DNA of 64,000 nt, from NCBI RefSeq assembly GCF_036924745.1, contig NZ_JAZHSD010000001.1, positions 3,658,001-3,722,000 on the forward strand, in the 5' to 3' direction. The notes under the pieces are model-generated. The model was not told where the DNA came from and made no database searches. It saw nothing but the letters and a program-made list of their open reading frames with translations. Position 1 is the stretch's first letter. Each line of letters begins with the position of its first letter. The translations under genes and the position numbers were made by a program. Source of the DNA: Bradyrhizobium sp. AZCC 1693 (GTDB lineage Bacteria; Pseudomonadota; Alphaproteobacteria; Rhizobiales; Xanthobacteraceae). This document shows, piece after piece, positions 36,395-45,326 of this stretch.

Positions 36395-37104
36395 TTAGTC
36401 GGTCGTGCCACCGTCGATCACGTCTCCGAACAGCTCCCATTTTTCGCCGCTGAAGCGCATCAGCTGAAGTTGGGTGATCGGCGCAAAGTCCGTCGGTGAG
36501 GTGTTCACGTAGATTCCCGGCAACAGCGCCTCGGTGCGCCAGTTCTTCAGGTTTGCAGCCTGCTTCATGACGTTCTCGCGGGTGAGATCGTCACCGCATT
36601 GCTTCAATGTCTGCGCCAGCGTCTCCGCAAGCGCGTAGCCGGTGATCAGCAATATGTCGCGCTTGTTGCCTTCCGGATAGTATTTGCTCAGAAAGCTCTG
36701 AAACTGCTTCATTCCAGGATCATTTTCCCACTGCGGATCCGACGGATCCTTCAGGTAGCTGGCGGAAATGATGCCTTGCGCGTTCTCGAAGCCAGCGGGT
36801 TTGATTACGCTGCCGACAGAGGCGGAGACATTGCTGAGGATGTGCAGCGGCTTCCAGTCGATTTCAGCGATTTTCTTGATTGCCTGAGCCGCAAACTTCG
36901 GCGAGCTGATGTTGACCAGTGCATCAGCGCCCGTCGCTTTGAGCTTGACGATGTGCGCGTCGATGGTCGGCTCTGACGTCTCGTAGCTTTCCTCAGCAAC
37001 GATCTTGGCCCCGAGCCTGTCCTTGAGACCCTTCAGGTAGTCCTTCCCGAAGTCGTCATTCTGGAAAAATACGGCGACTTTGACGTTCGGTTTTCGGCGT
37101 TGGA
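36395..37104 (-). pseudogene. 5'-truncated ABC solute-binding protein (LivJ type)
   Basis: The reading frame is open from about 37104 to the stop at 36395 and encodes the C-terminal 235 residues of a branched-chain-type solute-binding protein. It starts at RKPNVKVAVFFQNDDFGKDY and includes ATGADALVNISSPKFAAQA and the end KWELFGDVIDGGTTD. The first half, with signal peptide and first lobe, is absent; the upstream sequence is unrelated. The first in-frame ATG is at 36712, too far in to make a working protein. Presumably a leftover from the transporter that served the acyl-CoA dehydrogenase operon. Confidence 0.85.
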
Positions 37105-37343
37105 GAGAACACCGTTGGATGACAACAGATCAGCGAGGTGGATCGCAGCTTCGCCGGACCTTCCAAGATCCACGTCTCGAAAAAAAGACCACTGCCCCAT
37201 GTCGATGCGTCAGCCTAACTCGGCCCGCTAAGGCGCTTAAGCGCTTTGTTCGATGAACGGCAGCTCGCGCACAGGCCCCCGAAGTCGACGATATGCCCGA
37301 CAATTTTGAACCAAGTGTTGTGGCTCCGCCGGCAATCAGTTTC

Positions 37344-37553
37344 TCAGCCCTCAACCGCGATTTTCCACAAAGCGATCGGTCCTGATGCGCCCGGTTGCGT
37401 CTCTTGGCTGAGGCGACCATCCGGCGGCTCGCTGATCGCATTAATCGGCGGAAATATGCTGTCGTATATTGCGCGAGCCTCTCGAATTAGACGAGCCCTC
37501 TCAAGGTCAGATTTTGGAATAAATCGGATGATGTCGCCCATATTCACGCTCAT
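37344..37553 (-). CDS. small hypothetical protein
   Basis: 69 aa; an internal ATG at 37541 gives 65 aa. The start MSVNMGDIIRFIPKSDLERA and the following RLIREARAIYDSIFPP look like a conserved small soluble protein that I have a memory of from rhizobial genomes, with no known function. The tail is variable. It stands alone in a poorly coding region, so it may be a relic. Confidence 0.5.
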   Translation of the reverse strand: MSVNMGDIIRFIPKSDLERARLIREARAIYDSIFPPINAISEPPDGRLSQETQPGASGPIALWKIAVEG

Positions 37554-38324
37554 CTAGTTAGGCTCTCAAGGATTTAGATGATAATCGTCATTCTAAGCAT
37601 GGTTGCGAACCCCGCGCGCGTTCACTTTGGTATCAATCGGTCGAGCGCCTCGAGGTAGACAAGCCGACCCGGCTGAAGGCAAAGGCAGTGCGAATCTGAC
37701 TTGCTTGGCCTGTGACTCAGAGATCGCCTTCTGATTGTCATCAACCTGATGCGAGAGGTGATTTTGTAATGTTATAACGTTACGAGCGATGCAAGCGAGG
37801 CGCAAGAGAGAAATGGTGGTCCAAGCTTGTTGCGTAAGCAGATTAGACACCCGCGCCCCGAACACAGTGAATATCTTCTAAGTTATTGATTTTTCTGGTT
37901 GCGGTAGGCGTTTTCGTCTCGTTTTGTTCACGGTCGTTTCACCCAATTCGTTGCGATTTCGTTGCGGCGTTTTCTGAGAGAACTGCGGCTGCCGCCTCCG
38001 GTAGAATGGGGATGCAAGATGGTGTGCACCTGGCAGCCGGGAATGGATCGGTTTGCTTTTGTACTGGGCTGGCCTTTATCCCACGGCTCATAACGGTCTG
38101 GTTACAGATTCGAGTCTTGCCCAGCCCAGCACCCTTTACCGCACCGACGACGCTGGTGCCGGCTGGACCGCTCACTCCATACGAACCTTCGCGACGACAC
38201 CAAGCCGCTGTGGAGTCTGATCATCGATCGGTCAAACTTTGTATTTCTGCGTTCTCTTGATATGTTTTAAATATATTTCTGGGATGCGCGAAAGGCTCAT
38301 GGCGACTACCGAAACGGAGAAGAG
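37554..38324. other. gene-poor region with tRNA-Met-like fragment
   Basis: No convincing gene in about 770 nt; two open frames (37593-37865 minus, 37886-38260 plus) show no domain or codon signal. At 38083-38131 the sequence CGGCTCATAACGGT, then GGTTACAGATTCGAGTC and TTGCCCAGCCCAGCA resembles the 3' half of a CAU tRNA-Met with several mismatches; no D-arm fits. Such fragments often mark old integration sites. Confidence 0.45.
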
Positions 38325-39008
38325 TTGAGAAGAACGCTAGGAAAACGCCGCAACCGCGCCACACAATCCGAGGATGGCACGCTCACCGATCGCGCTTACG
38401 GCGAACTCGAAGAGATGATTGTCACCCTGCAATTATCCCCGGGGACCGTGTTGTCCGAGCACGCGCTTGCCGTTCGCCTGAAGATCGGCCGAACCCCGAT
38501 CCGGGAAGCTTTGCAGCGCCTCGCGCGCGACGGCCTCGTCGTCATCATGCCACGGCGCGGCATCATGGTCTCCGAAATCAATTTGAGGCTGCAGTTGCGG
38601 CTGCTCGAGGTCCGGCGTGAGCTGGAACGGCTGATGGCTTCTCTCGCGGCGGAACGCGCCACGCCGGAGGAGCGCGCGGAATTTGCGGAAGTGGCGCGGG
38701 CCATGCTGGAAGCCGCCGCCAAATCCGACGACATCGCCTTCATGCGGCTGGACCAGCGTTTTAACATTCTGATCGCCACCGCCGCCCGCAACGAATTCGC
38801 GCGGCGCTCGATGGGGCTGATGAACGCGCTGTCGCGCCGGTTCTGGTACCAGCACTATCAGGAGGTCGCGGACCTGCCGCTGGCCGCCAAGCTGCATGCC
38901 GCGGTCGCCGAAGCCGTGTCGCAAAAAAAGGCGAAGGCTGCCGCGACCGCATCCGACCGGCTGATCGACTACATTGAGGATTTTGCCCGCAAGACGCTCG
39001 ATACCTGA
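38325..39008 (+). CDS. GntR family regulator (FCD type)
   Basis: 227 aa from the TTG at 38325, supported by GGAG 5 nt upstream; no in-frame ATG exists nearby. The winged helix is at about residues 20-85 (LTDRAYGELEEMIVTLQLSP, then IGRTPIREALQRLARDGLV and MPRRGIMVSEI). The C-terminal FCD ligand domain is helical, with an Asp/His-type metal pocket partly visible (FMRLDQRFNILIATAARN). It is convergent with the alcohol dehydrogenase gene, 3 nt apart, at the far end of the liv-type operon it may control. Confidence 0.9.
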   Translation: MRRTLGKRRNRATQSEDGTLTDRAYGELEEMIVTLQLSPGTVLSEHALAVRLKIGRTPIREALQRLARDGLVVIMPRRGIMVSEINLRLQLRLLEVRRELERLMASLAAERATPEERAEFAEVARAMLEAAAKSDDIAFMRLDQRFNILIATAARNEFARRSMGLMNALSRRFWYQHYQEVADLPLAAKLHAAVAEAVSQKKAKAAATASDRLIDYIEDFARKTLDT

Positions 39009-39011
39009 GCC

Positions 39012-40124
39012 TTAATCGAACGTAATCACGCTGCGGATGGTCTCGCCGCGCCTTTGCGCCGCAAACCCCTCGTTGATTTCCTCGAGCGCGATGCGGCGCG
39101 AGATCAGCTCGTCGAGCATCAGCGCACCGTCGAGATAAGCCCGCGCCAGCAGCGGGAAATCGCGGCGCGGGCGCGCGTTGCCATAGCTGACGCGGCGGAT
39201 CCGCTTCTCCTGCATCAGCGAGCCCCAGCGAAATGAGACGTCCTTGTCGACGTCGACCTTGCCGAGCCAGATGACCTGGCCGCCGGGCCGCACCGCCTCG
39301 GTAGTGTTGCGGAACGCCACAGCACTTCCGGCGGCCTCGATCACGACGTCGACGCCACGGCCGCCGGTCGCGCGCTTGCCTAATGAGACTGCATCCTTCT
39401 TTGAGGCGTCGACACCCTGCGTGGCGCCCATCTTTGCCGCCAGCGCGAGTTTTGCCGGATCGAGATCGACCGCGATGATGGCGCCGGCGCCCGCCAGCCG
39501 CGCGCCCTGCACCGCCGCAAGCCCGACCGCGCCGCAGCCGATCACCATGACGGTGTCGCCATGCGCGATGGCACCGAGATTGAGCGCAGCACCAACGCCG
39601 GTCATGACGCCGCAGCCGATCAGGCAGGCACGGTCGAACGGAATCTCCTTCGGCACCGGGATCGCCTGCTGGTCGGAGACGACGCAATATTCGCCGAACG
39701 ATCCCAGGAACATCAGTTGCTGCAGCTGCCGTCCGTCGGAAAGCGCCGCGCGGACGCCGCCGTCGAATGCGCGCGCCTTTGGGCCTTCGCCGAGATACTG
39801 CTCGCACAGGATCGGCGTGTCGCGGTCGCAATAGAAGCAATGCCCGCAATGCGGGTTCCACGACAGCACGACGTGGTCTCCGGCTTTCACGCCGCGCGCC
39901 GCAGCGCCCGTCTGTTCGACGACACCCGCGGCCTCGTGGCCGAGCACGATCGGCAGCGGATAGCGCAGCGAGCCGTCGATCACTTCAAGATCGGTGTGGC
40001 AGAGGCCCGCGGCACGAATCCGCACCAGCACGTCGGTCGGCTGCAACGCCGCGGCGGTGACCGTCTCGATCATGAGCGGCGTTTGCGCCGCATGCAGCAC
40101 GGCGGCCCGGTATTGCAGGGCCAT
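39012..40124 (-). CDS. zinc-dependent alcohol dehydrogenase
   Basis: 370 aa, class III/NDMA-like medium-chain dehydrogenase. Catalytic zinc ligands are C in AAGLCHTDLEVID (about residue 41), H in LGHEAAGVVEQ (about 63) and C in IGCGVMTGVGAALN (about 170). The structural zinc set is HCGHCFYCDRDTPILC. The Rossmann motif is VIGCGAVGLAAVQGARLAGA. It oxidises a primary alcohol to an aldehyde with NAD. It is the last gene of the operon, adjacent to the DUF6166 gene with no gap, so it probably acts on the imported solute (inference). Confidence 0.92.
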   Translation of the reverse strand: MALQYRAAVLHAAQTPLMIETVTAAALQPTDVLVRIRAAGLCHTDLEVIDGSLRYPLPIVLGHEAAGVVEQTGAAARGVKAGDHVVLSWNPHCGHCFYCDRDTPILCEQYLGEGPKARAFDGGVRAALSDGRQLQQLMFLGSFGEYCVVSDQQAIPVPKEIPFDRACLIGCGVMTGVGAALNLGAIAHGDTVMVIGCGAVGLAAVQGARLAGAGAIIAVDLDPAKLALAAKMGATQGVDASKKDAVSLGKRATGGRGVDVVIEAAGSAVAFRNTTEAVRPGGQVIWLGKVDVDKDVSFRWGSLMQEKRIRRVSYGNARPRRDFPLLARAYLDGALMLDELISRRIALEEINEGFAAQRRGETIRSVITFD

Positions 40125-40433
40125 TCAGGCGACCGCCTTGCCGGGAAGCGCCGATAGCGCCAGGTCGATATCGTCGGAGGTCATTTCCCACTCGTTGCCG
40201 AAATTGGCGACCACCGCCTCCATGAAGGGCTCGACCACAGCCTTCGCGGCGTCCTTGTCGCCGAGATGGTCGACCAGCAAGGCCAGCGCGAGCTGGCGCG
40301 GCTCCGGCCCCTCGTAACTCCACTCAAAACCGTTCTTGCTGTACTCCGCCACGTTGGTGGCGGGATCGAGCGGCGCGCCGTCGACGGTCACCTTGACGCC
40401 GTCGATGGTGCGGTCTCCGACATAGTGCTTCAT
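40125..40433 (-). CDS. DUF6166 family protein
   Basis: 102 aa. Starts MKHYVGDRTIDGVKVTVDGA and includes FEWSYEGPEPRQLALALLVD, the DUF6166 pattern; its function is unknown. It lies between livF (10 nt) and the alcohol dehydrogenase gene (adjacent), so it is part of the seven-gene operon. Small acidic soluble protein, no metal motif visible. Confidence 0.85.
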   Translation of the reverse strand: MKHYVGDRTIDGVKVTVDGAPLDPATNVAEYSKNGFEWSYEGPEPRQLALALLVDHLGDKDAAKAVVEPFMEAVVANFGNEWEMTSDDIDLALSALPGKAVA

Positions 40434-40443
40434 GCTGCTCTCC

Positions 40444-41163
40444 TCACGATGCAGTCTCGATCTGGCCTGCGATCACCCGCATGACGTTGCGATCCCGATG
40501 GGCCTGCGCCAGCGTACCTGAAAACATCACCTCGCCGCGCTCCAATACATAGATGCGGTCGGCATAATCAGGGATGTGGTGGACATTGGACTCCGCGATC
40601 AGCACGCCCTTGCCCATGGCGCGGATCGAAGCGACCCCCTCCGCAATCAAGGGAATGATCGCCGGCGACAATCCCTCGAACGGCTCGTCGAGCAGCAGCA
40701 GTTTTGGATCGAGCGTCAGCGCGCGGGCGATCGACACCATCTTGCGCTCGCCGCCCGACAGTTGCGCGCCGCCGCGCGCCAGATATTGCCGCAGCTTTGG
40801 AAACACCGTGTAGGCTTCTTCGATGCGCACATCGGCCGGACGGCCGGATGGCCGCGTCCAGGTCGAGAGCTCGATGTTTTCCTTGACCGTCAAATCGGCA
40901 TAGACCTCCGACTCCTCCGGCGAGAACCCGATGCCGGCTTGCGCGATCTGCCAGGTCGGAAGCCGGGTCAGGTCGGCGCCGTCGAAGGTGATGCCGCCCG
41001 ACAGCGCGCGGCGATAGCCCATGATGCTGCGAAACGTCGTGGTCTTGCCGGCGCCGTTTCGTCCCACCAGGCATACCAATTCGCCTGCGCCGACCGTCAG
41101 GCTGATGCCGTTGAGGATGCGGCTGCCCTCGATATCGACCTTGAGGCTCGACAGGTCCAGCAT
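40444..41163 (-). CDS. livF: branched-chain-type ABC transporter ATPase LivF
   Basis: 239 aa. Walker A GRNGAGKTTTF (about residues 34-44), signature LSGGERKM (about 135), Walker B LLLLDEPFEGLSP, and the H-loop replaced by the usual LivF type ESNVHHIPDYADRIY. It powers uptake together with LivG. Its ATG overlaps the livG stop by one base (TAATG). Confidence 0.95.
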   Translation of the reverse strand: MLDLSSLKVDIEGSRILNGISLTVGAGELVCLVGRNGAGKTTTFRSIMGYRRALSGGITFDGADLTRLPTWQIAQAGIGFSPEESEVYADLTVKENIELSTWTRPSGRPADVRIEEAYTVFPKLRQYLARGGAQLSGGERKMVSIARALTLDPKLLLLDEPFEGLSPAIIPLIAEGVASIRAMGKGVLIAESNVHHIPDYADRIYVLERGEVMFSGTLAQAHRDRNVMRVIAGQIETAS

Positions 41164-41969
41164 TACGGCGCCCTCTTGTGCGTTTGCGGGCGGGTTCCGA
41201 CCACGGCTGCTATCACCGCCGGATCGGCAAAGAACGCATCCGGCGGCATGTCGGCCAGCATTGCGCCTGCCTGCAGCGCGACGATGCGGTGCGAGTAGCG
41301 CTCGACGAGATCCATGTCGTGCTCGACCTGCACGATGGCGCGAACCCCGGCCGCCTTGGCGGCGGTGACGAGCACTTCCATGATGGCATGCTTGTCTCCG
41401 GTCGAAACGCCGCTGGTCGGCTCATCCAGCAGAATCACGGTTGGATTGAGCGCGAAGGCGCTGGCGATGTCGAGCAGCTTCTTCTCACCTTGCGAGAGGG
41501 TCGAGGCGACAATGTCCAGCTTGCTGCGCAGGCCGAGCACCTCGGCGACGCGTTCGATATCGGCTTGCAGGATATGATCCCGCCACAGCGAACGAAACGG
41601 ATTGGCGATACGGCGTAGCCGCGACGCCACCGCCACCGCCAGCGTTTCACGCACCGTCAGCGCCGGAAAGATATTGACGAGCTGAAAGGCTCGCGACATG
41701 CCGCGCCGCGCCAGCTCCACCGGACCGACGCCGGCGATGTCCTGGCCGAGAAAGCGCACCTCGCCGACACTCGGCCGCAACAGGCCGGTCACGACGTTGA
41801 CCAGCGTGGTCTTGCCGGCGCCGTTCGGCCCGACGATCGAGACGAATTCGCCGTCGCCGACGGCGAACGAGACGTCGAGCAACGCGATGAAGGGACCGAA
41901 GCGCTTCGTGACGTTGACGGTCTCGAACAGGGGTTCGGCGCTGACGTCGGCGGCGCGGTCCGGCTGCAT
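41163..41969 (-). CDS. livG: branched-chain-type ABC transporter ATPase LivG
   Basis: 268 aa from the ATG at 41969, which follows GGAGGG and lies one base after the livM stop. Walker A GPNGAGKTTLV (about residues 46-56), signature LSQGEKKLLDIASAFA, Walker B VILLDEPTSGVS and the H-loop VQVEHDMDLV are all intact. An open extension to 42062 lies inside livM and is rejected. It pairs with LivF on the cytoplasmic face. Confidence 0.95.
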   Translation of the reverse strand: MQPDRAADVSAEPLFETVNVTKRFGPFIALLDVSFAVGDGEFVSIVGPNGAGKTTLVNVVTGLLRPSVGEVRFLGQDIAGVGPVELARRGMSRAFQLVNIFPALTVRETLAVAVASRLRRIANPFRSLWRDHILQADIERVAEVLGLRSKLDIVASTLSQGEKKLLDIASAFALNPTVILLDEPTSGVSTGDKHAIMEVLVTAAKAAGVRAIVQVEHDMDLVERYSHRIVALQAGAMLADMPPDAFFADPAVIAAVVGTRPQTHKRAP

Positions 41970-41970
41970 C

Positions 41971-42981
41971 TCATCGCCCTCCGTTGCGCTTGCTGACGAG
42001 AAGTCCGACGGCGCCGGACAGGCCCTGCGGCAGGAACACGACGAGCAGCACCAGCACGCCACCCATCACGAAGCGCCAGTATTGCGTGACCGACATCACG
42101 AAATCCTGCAGCAGCACGAACACCAGCGCGCCGATCGCGGGCCCGGCAAAGGTGCCGCTGCCGCCAAGCACCGCCATGAACACGAGATTGCCGGAATGGG
42201 TCCAGTACGCCAATTCGGGATCGGCCAGACCGGTGGTGATGGCCAGGATCGTGCCGCCGATGCCGCCATAGACCGCCGAGATCACGAAGGCGGCAAGCCG
42301 CATGCGAAAGATCTGCACCCCGACATAGGCGGCCTTGCCGGCGTTCTCGCGGATTGCCTTCAGATGCAGGCCGAACGGCGATTGCGTGATGCGCCACATC
42401 GCAAGGCCGAGCAGCGCGAACAGCACGAGCGCGTAGTAGTAGAACGGCCCGGTCAGGAACGCGGTCTTGCCGCCGCCCCACTCCATGCCGAGCAGCAGCG
42501 GGCGCAGCACGCGCATGCCCTGATCGCCGCCGGTAACGGCGTAGAACTTGAACAGGAAGGAATGAAACAGCATGCCGAACGCCAGCGTCAACATGCCGAA
42601 GAAGATTCTGGTGTACCGGACGCAGAGCATGCCGATGACCAGCGAGATCAGGCCGGAACACAAGGCGGCGGCCAACAGCAGGATTTCAAAGCTCTTCACG
42701 CCGAATTTCGACGTCAGCGCCGCTGCCGTATAGGCACCTACGCCGAGAAACAGCGCATGTCCGAATGACAGCAGCCCGGTGGTGCCGAACAGCAGATTGA
42801 AGCCCAGCAGCGCGATGCCGTAACCCATGAACGGCAGCATCAGCAGCAGCGCATAAGGCGAAGCAAACGCCGGCAGCACCGCCATCACGGCGAGCAAGCC
42901 GAGCAGAACCCATAACCCGCTGACGCGCGGCAACGCGCGCGACACGGCAGGCGAAGCGGTATCGACCGACGGGATGCTCAC
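41971..42981 (-). CDS. livM: branched-chain-type ABC permease LivM
   Basis: 336 aa from the GTG at 42981, which overlaps the livH stop as GTGA; a longer open frame to 43506 lies inside livH and is rejected. About 10 hydrophobic helices, with GYGIALLGFNLLFGTTGLLS, GHALFLGVGAYTAA and the loop IRENAGKAAYVGVQ, which contacts the ATPases. Inner-membrane channel half together with LivH. Confidence 0.93.
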   Translation of the reverse strand: MSIPSVDTASPAVSRALPRVSGLWVLLGLLAVMAVLPAFASPYALLLMLPFMGYGIALLGFNLLFGTTGLLSFGHALFLGVGAYTAAALTSKFGVKSFEILLLAAALCSGLISLVIGMLCVRYTRIFFGMLTLAFGMLFHSFLFKFYAVTGGDQGMRVLRPLLLGMEWGGGKTAFLTGPFYYYALVLFALLGLAMWRITQSPFGLHLKAIRENAGKAAYVGVQIFRMRLAAFVISAVYGGIGGTILAITTGLADPELAYWTHSGNLVFMAVLGGSGTFAGPAIGALVFVLLQDFVMSVTQYWRFVMGGVLVLLVVFLPQGLSGAVGLLVSKRNGGR

Positions 42982-43859
42982 GCGGTGGCCCTTCCGAACA
43001 GGCCGGCCGGCCGGACGATGAGTACGATGACGACAACCAGATAGACCGAGAGCATCTCCAGTTCCGGCACCAGCGAAATCGACGCCGCACGCATCAGGCC
43101 GACGATCAGGGCGCCGACGATCGCGCCGCGCATGCTGCCGAGCCCGCCGATCACCACCACCGCAAAGGATTCCACGACGAGCTCGACCGCCATGTCGAGC
43201 GATGCGGCGCCTGATGGCACCACCAGCGCGCCACCGACGGTACCCAGCATGCAACCGACGGTGAAGACCAGCGCAAAGATCTTGGAGGCGTTGACGCCGA
43301 GGCCTTCGGCCATATCGCGGTTTTCTGCCGTAGCGCGCACGATGCGCCCGGTCCGGGTCCGCTCGAGAAAGAATCCGAGACCGGCGGCAATCGCGATGCT
43401 GGCGGCGATCACCAGGAGATTGTAGGTCGGCACCCGGACGCCCAATACATTCGCCGTGCCATAGACGAGATAGACGTTGTCCATGGTGCGCGGCGTTGCG
43501 CCCCAAAGATAGCGGAACACATCCTGAAACATCAGGAGGAAGCCGAAGGTGATGAGCAGTTGATAGCTCTCGTCGCGCCGGTAGATGGTGCGCAACACGC
43601 GCTCGATCGGGAGCCCGACGAGGCCGATCAAAAGTCCGGCCAGGATCAGCACCGGAAAGAACAGCGGCGGCGGCATGCCGAGCTTGATGGCAAGGCCGAC
43701 CGTCGTGATGCCGAAATAGGCGCCTAACGCGTAGAACGAGCCGCAGGCGAGGTTGACCAGCTTCTGCACGCCGAACACGAGCTGCAGTCCCGCGGCGACC
43801 AGGAACAGCACCGCGGCGTGGAACGTCCCGCCGAGAACGACGTCCACCAGTTCAGTCAT
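42978..43859 (-). CDS. livH: branched-chain-type ABC permease LivH
   Basis: 293 aa, about eight helices. Family marks are LVAAGLQLVFGVQKLVNLAC near the start, GLPIERVLRTIYRRDE, RATAENRDMAEGLGVNASKI (coupling loop) and VVIGGLGSMRGAIVGAL. It forms the second membrane subunit and starts 3 nt after the solute-binding gene. Confidence 0.95.
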   Translation of the reverse strand: MTELVDVVLGGTFHAAVLFLVAAGLQLVFGVQKLVNLACGSFYALGAYFGITTVGLAIKLGMPPPLFFPVLILAGLLIGLVGLPIERVLRTIYRRDESYQLLITFGFLLMFQDVFRYLWGATPRTMDNVYLVYGTANVLGVRVPTYNLLVIAASIAIAAGLGFFLERTRTGRIVRATAENRDMAEGLGVNASKIFALVFTVGCMLGTVGGALVVPSGAASLDMAVELVVESFAVVVIGGLGSMRGAIVGALIVGLMRAASISLVPELEMLSVYLVVVIVLIVRPAGLFGRATA

Positions 43860-43862
43860 GCC

Positions 43863-45137
43863 TCAGACCGGCATTTTCGCAGTCTTGATCCACTCCCAGA
43901 AATCCGCGCCGGGCGGCTTCTGCAGCTGCGCGGCCTGGAAGGTGTCGACCGATGCCAGCGTCGGGAAATCGTACTTGTTGGTGTTGGTGGACGGCCCCTG
44001 GTAAAACACCTGCTCGGCAATCTTGTCGTTGCGGAAGCGGCCCTTGCCGCCAAGGCTTTCCACCTCGAGGCCGGGCATCGCTTCGGCCACCTGTTCCGGG
44101 GTCGGCCACTTGCCCGCCGCCTTCTGCGCGGCCTCGACGCCGGCCTTGTAGGTGGCGAGCGCAAAATAGGCGCGGTCCGCTTCCCAGTGCGGCGCCTCCT
44201 TGTAGCGCTCCATGTAGTCCTGCACGAAGGCCTTCTGCAGCGCGGAGGCCTGCGGGTGATCGAAGTACAGCGTGTTGTGTCCGAAGATGATGCCTTCCGG
44301 CATGAACTCCTTCGTGAGCTGGTTGAGTTGCCAGCCGGCCGCCGGCAACACCATCTTGACGCCGTCGAACAGGCCGGCGGCGTGTCCCTGCTTCATGAAC
44401 ACCGGCAAATCGGCAAACAGCATGGAGGAGAAGATCAGGTCGGGCTTCGCCGCCTTCAGCGCTACGATATGCGAGGTCAGGTCCATGGTGCCGACCTTCG
44501 GCCATTGTTCGGCGACGAACTCCGCCTCGATGCCGTAGCGCGCCAGGATCTGACGGAACGCTTCCCAGTTGTTGCGGCCGTAGGAATAGTCCGGATTGAT
44601 GCCGGCGACACGCTTGAACTTGCCCTTGAAGTGCTTGACCGCCAGCAGCGATCCCATCACCGCTTCGCATTCATTGTCGGTGGAACGGAACACGTATTTC
44701 GGATTCGGCATCATCTCCTTGACGCCGTCCTGCGTCGTGCCGTCCCACATCACGAGCAGCGCCTGCTCCTCCTCGGCGATCGGCGCGGTCCCGAGGCTGA
44801 CGCCGGTCGAGATCAGGCCGTGGACCGACTCGACCTTTTCCTGCAGCACTAGGCGGCGGAAGCGTTCGATCGTGTCCTTTGGGTTGGTTTCTTCCTCGAG
44901 CACCAGCTCGATCTTGCGGCCGGCGATGCCGCCGTCCTTGTTCATCCGTTCCGCCGCCCACTGCACGGCGCGGATGCCGCACTCGCCGGCGGTGCCGGCA
45001 ACGCCCGATCGCGGCGCGATGATGCCGATCCGGAGCGGCTTGTTCTGCGCCAGTGCCGGCGCAAGCAGCCGGGGCGCGGCGGCGGCCAAAATGCCCGTTG
45101 CTGCGAGTTTGGAAAAATCGCGGCGCGTCAGCTTCAT
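43863..45137 (-). CDS. ABC transporter solute-binding protein, LivJ/UrtA type
   Basis: 424 aa. The signal begins MKLTRRDFSKLAATGILAAA, a twin-arginine-like motif RRDFSK, with a cut near PALAQ. The mature part is a type I periplasmic binding protein: LRIGIIAPRSGVAGTAGECG, AERMNKDGGIAGRKIELVLE, DETNPK-like (EETNPKDTIERFRRLV), and INPDYSYGRNNWEAF. The size and the text are closer to the urea/short-chain amide branch than to leucine binders. It is the first gene of the operon, so its ligand is the likely inducer and the precursor for the alcohol dehydrogenase (inference). Confidence 0.92.
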   Translation of the reverse strand: MKLTRRDFSKLAATGILAAAAPRLLAPALAQNKPLRIGIIAPRSGVAGTAGECGIRAVQWAAERMNKDGGIAGRKIELVLEEETNPKDTIERFRRLVLQEKVESVHGLISTGVSLGTAPIAEEEQALLVMWDGTTQDGVKEMMPNPKYVFRSTDNECEAVMGSLLAVKHFKGKFKRVAGINPDYSYGRNNWEAFRQILARYGIEAEFVAEQWPKVGTMDLTSHIVALKAAKPDLIFSSMLFADLPVFMKQGHAAGLFDGVKMVLPAAGWQLNQLTKEFMPEGIIFGHNTLYFDHPQASALQKAFVQDYMERYKEAPHWEADRAYFALATYKAGVEAAQKAAGKWPTPEQVAEAMPGLEVESLGGKGRFRNDKIAEQVFYQGPSTNTNKYDFPTLASVDTFQAAQLQKPPGADFWEWIKTAKMPV

Positions 45138-45193
45138 GGAAATCCCTCCCCTGGCTCGGGCGCGTCTACCGCGCGCCCGTTGCCATACCGTAA

Positions 45194-45280
45194 ATATATC
45201 AGCGGCATTGCATCAAGCGATTTTTCGAGGAAATCGGCCAAAACAGTCCGTTGCCCATCTAATAGATTGGTGATATATCA
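45194..45280. promoter_or_regulatory. repeated ATATATCAGC elements in the liv operon promoter region
   Basis: ATATATCAGC occurs at 45194-45203 and within TGATATATCAGC (45271-45282); the latter contains the perfect 10-bp palindrome TGATATATCA. They lie 57 and 134 bp before the start of the solute-binding gene. AAATATATTTC also occurs in front of the GntR gene near 38269-38279. These are candidate GntR sites only. Confidence 0.35.
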
Positions 45281-45326
45281 GCCGCCGGAGCCCCGCAGAT
45301 TCAAGAGACGGCGACGGAGACCAGCG

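Noticed and set aside
37886..38260. 124-aa plus-strand frame
   Set aside because: It runs through the tRNA-like fragment and has no ribosome site or domain.
41971..43506. 511-aa version of LivM
   Set aside because: The first 175 residues are livH in another frame; the GTGA overlap at 42978 gives a normal-length LivM.
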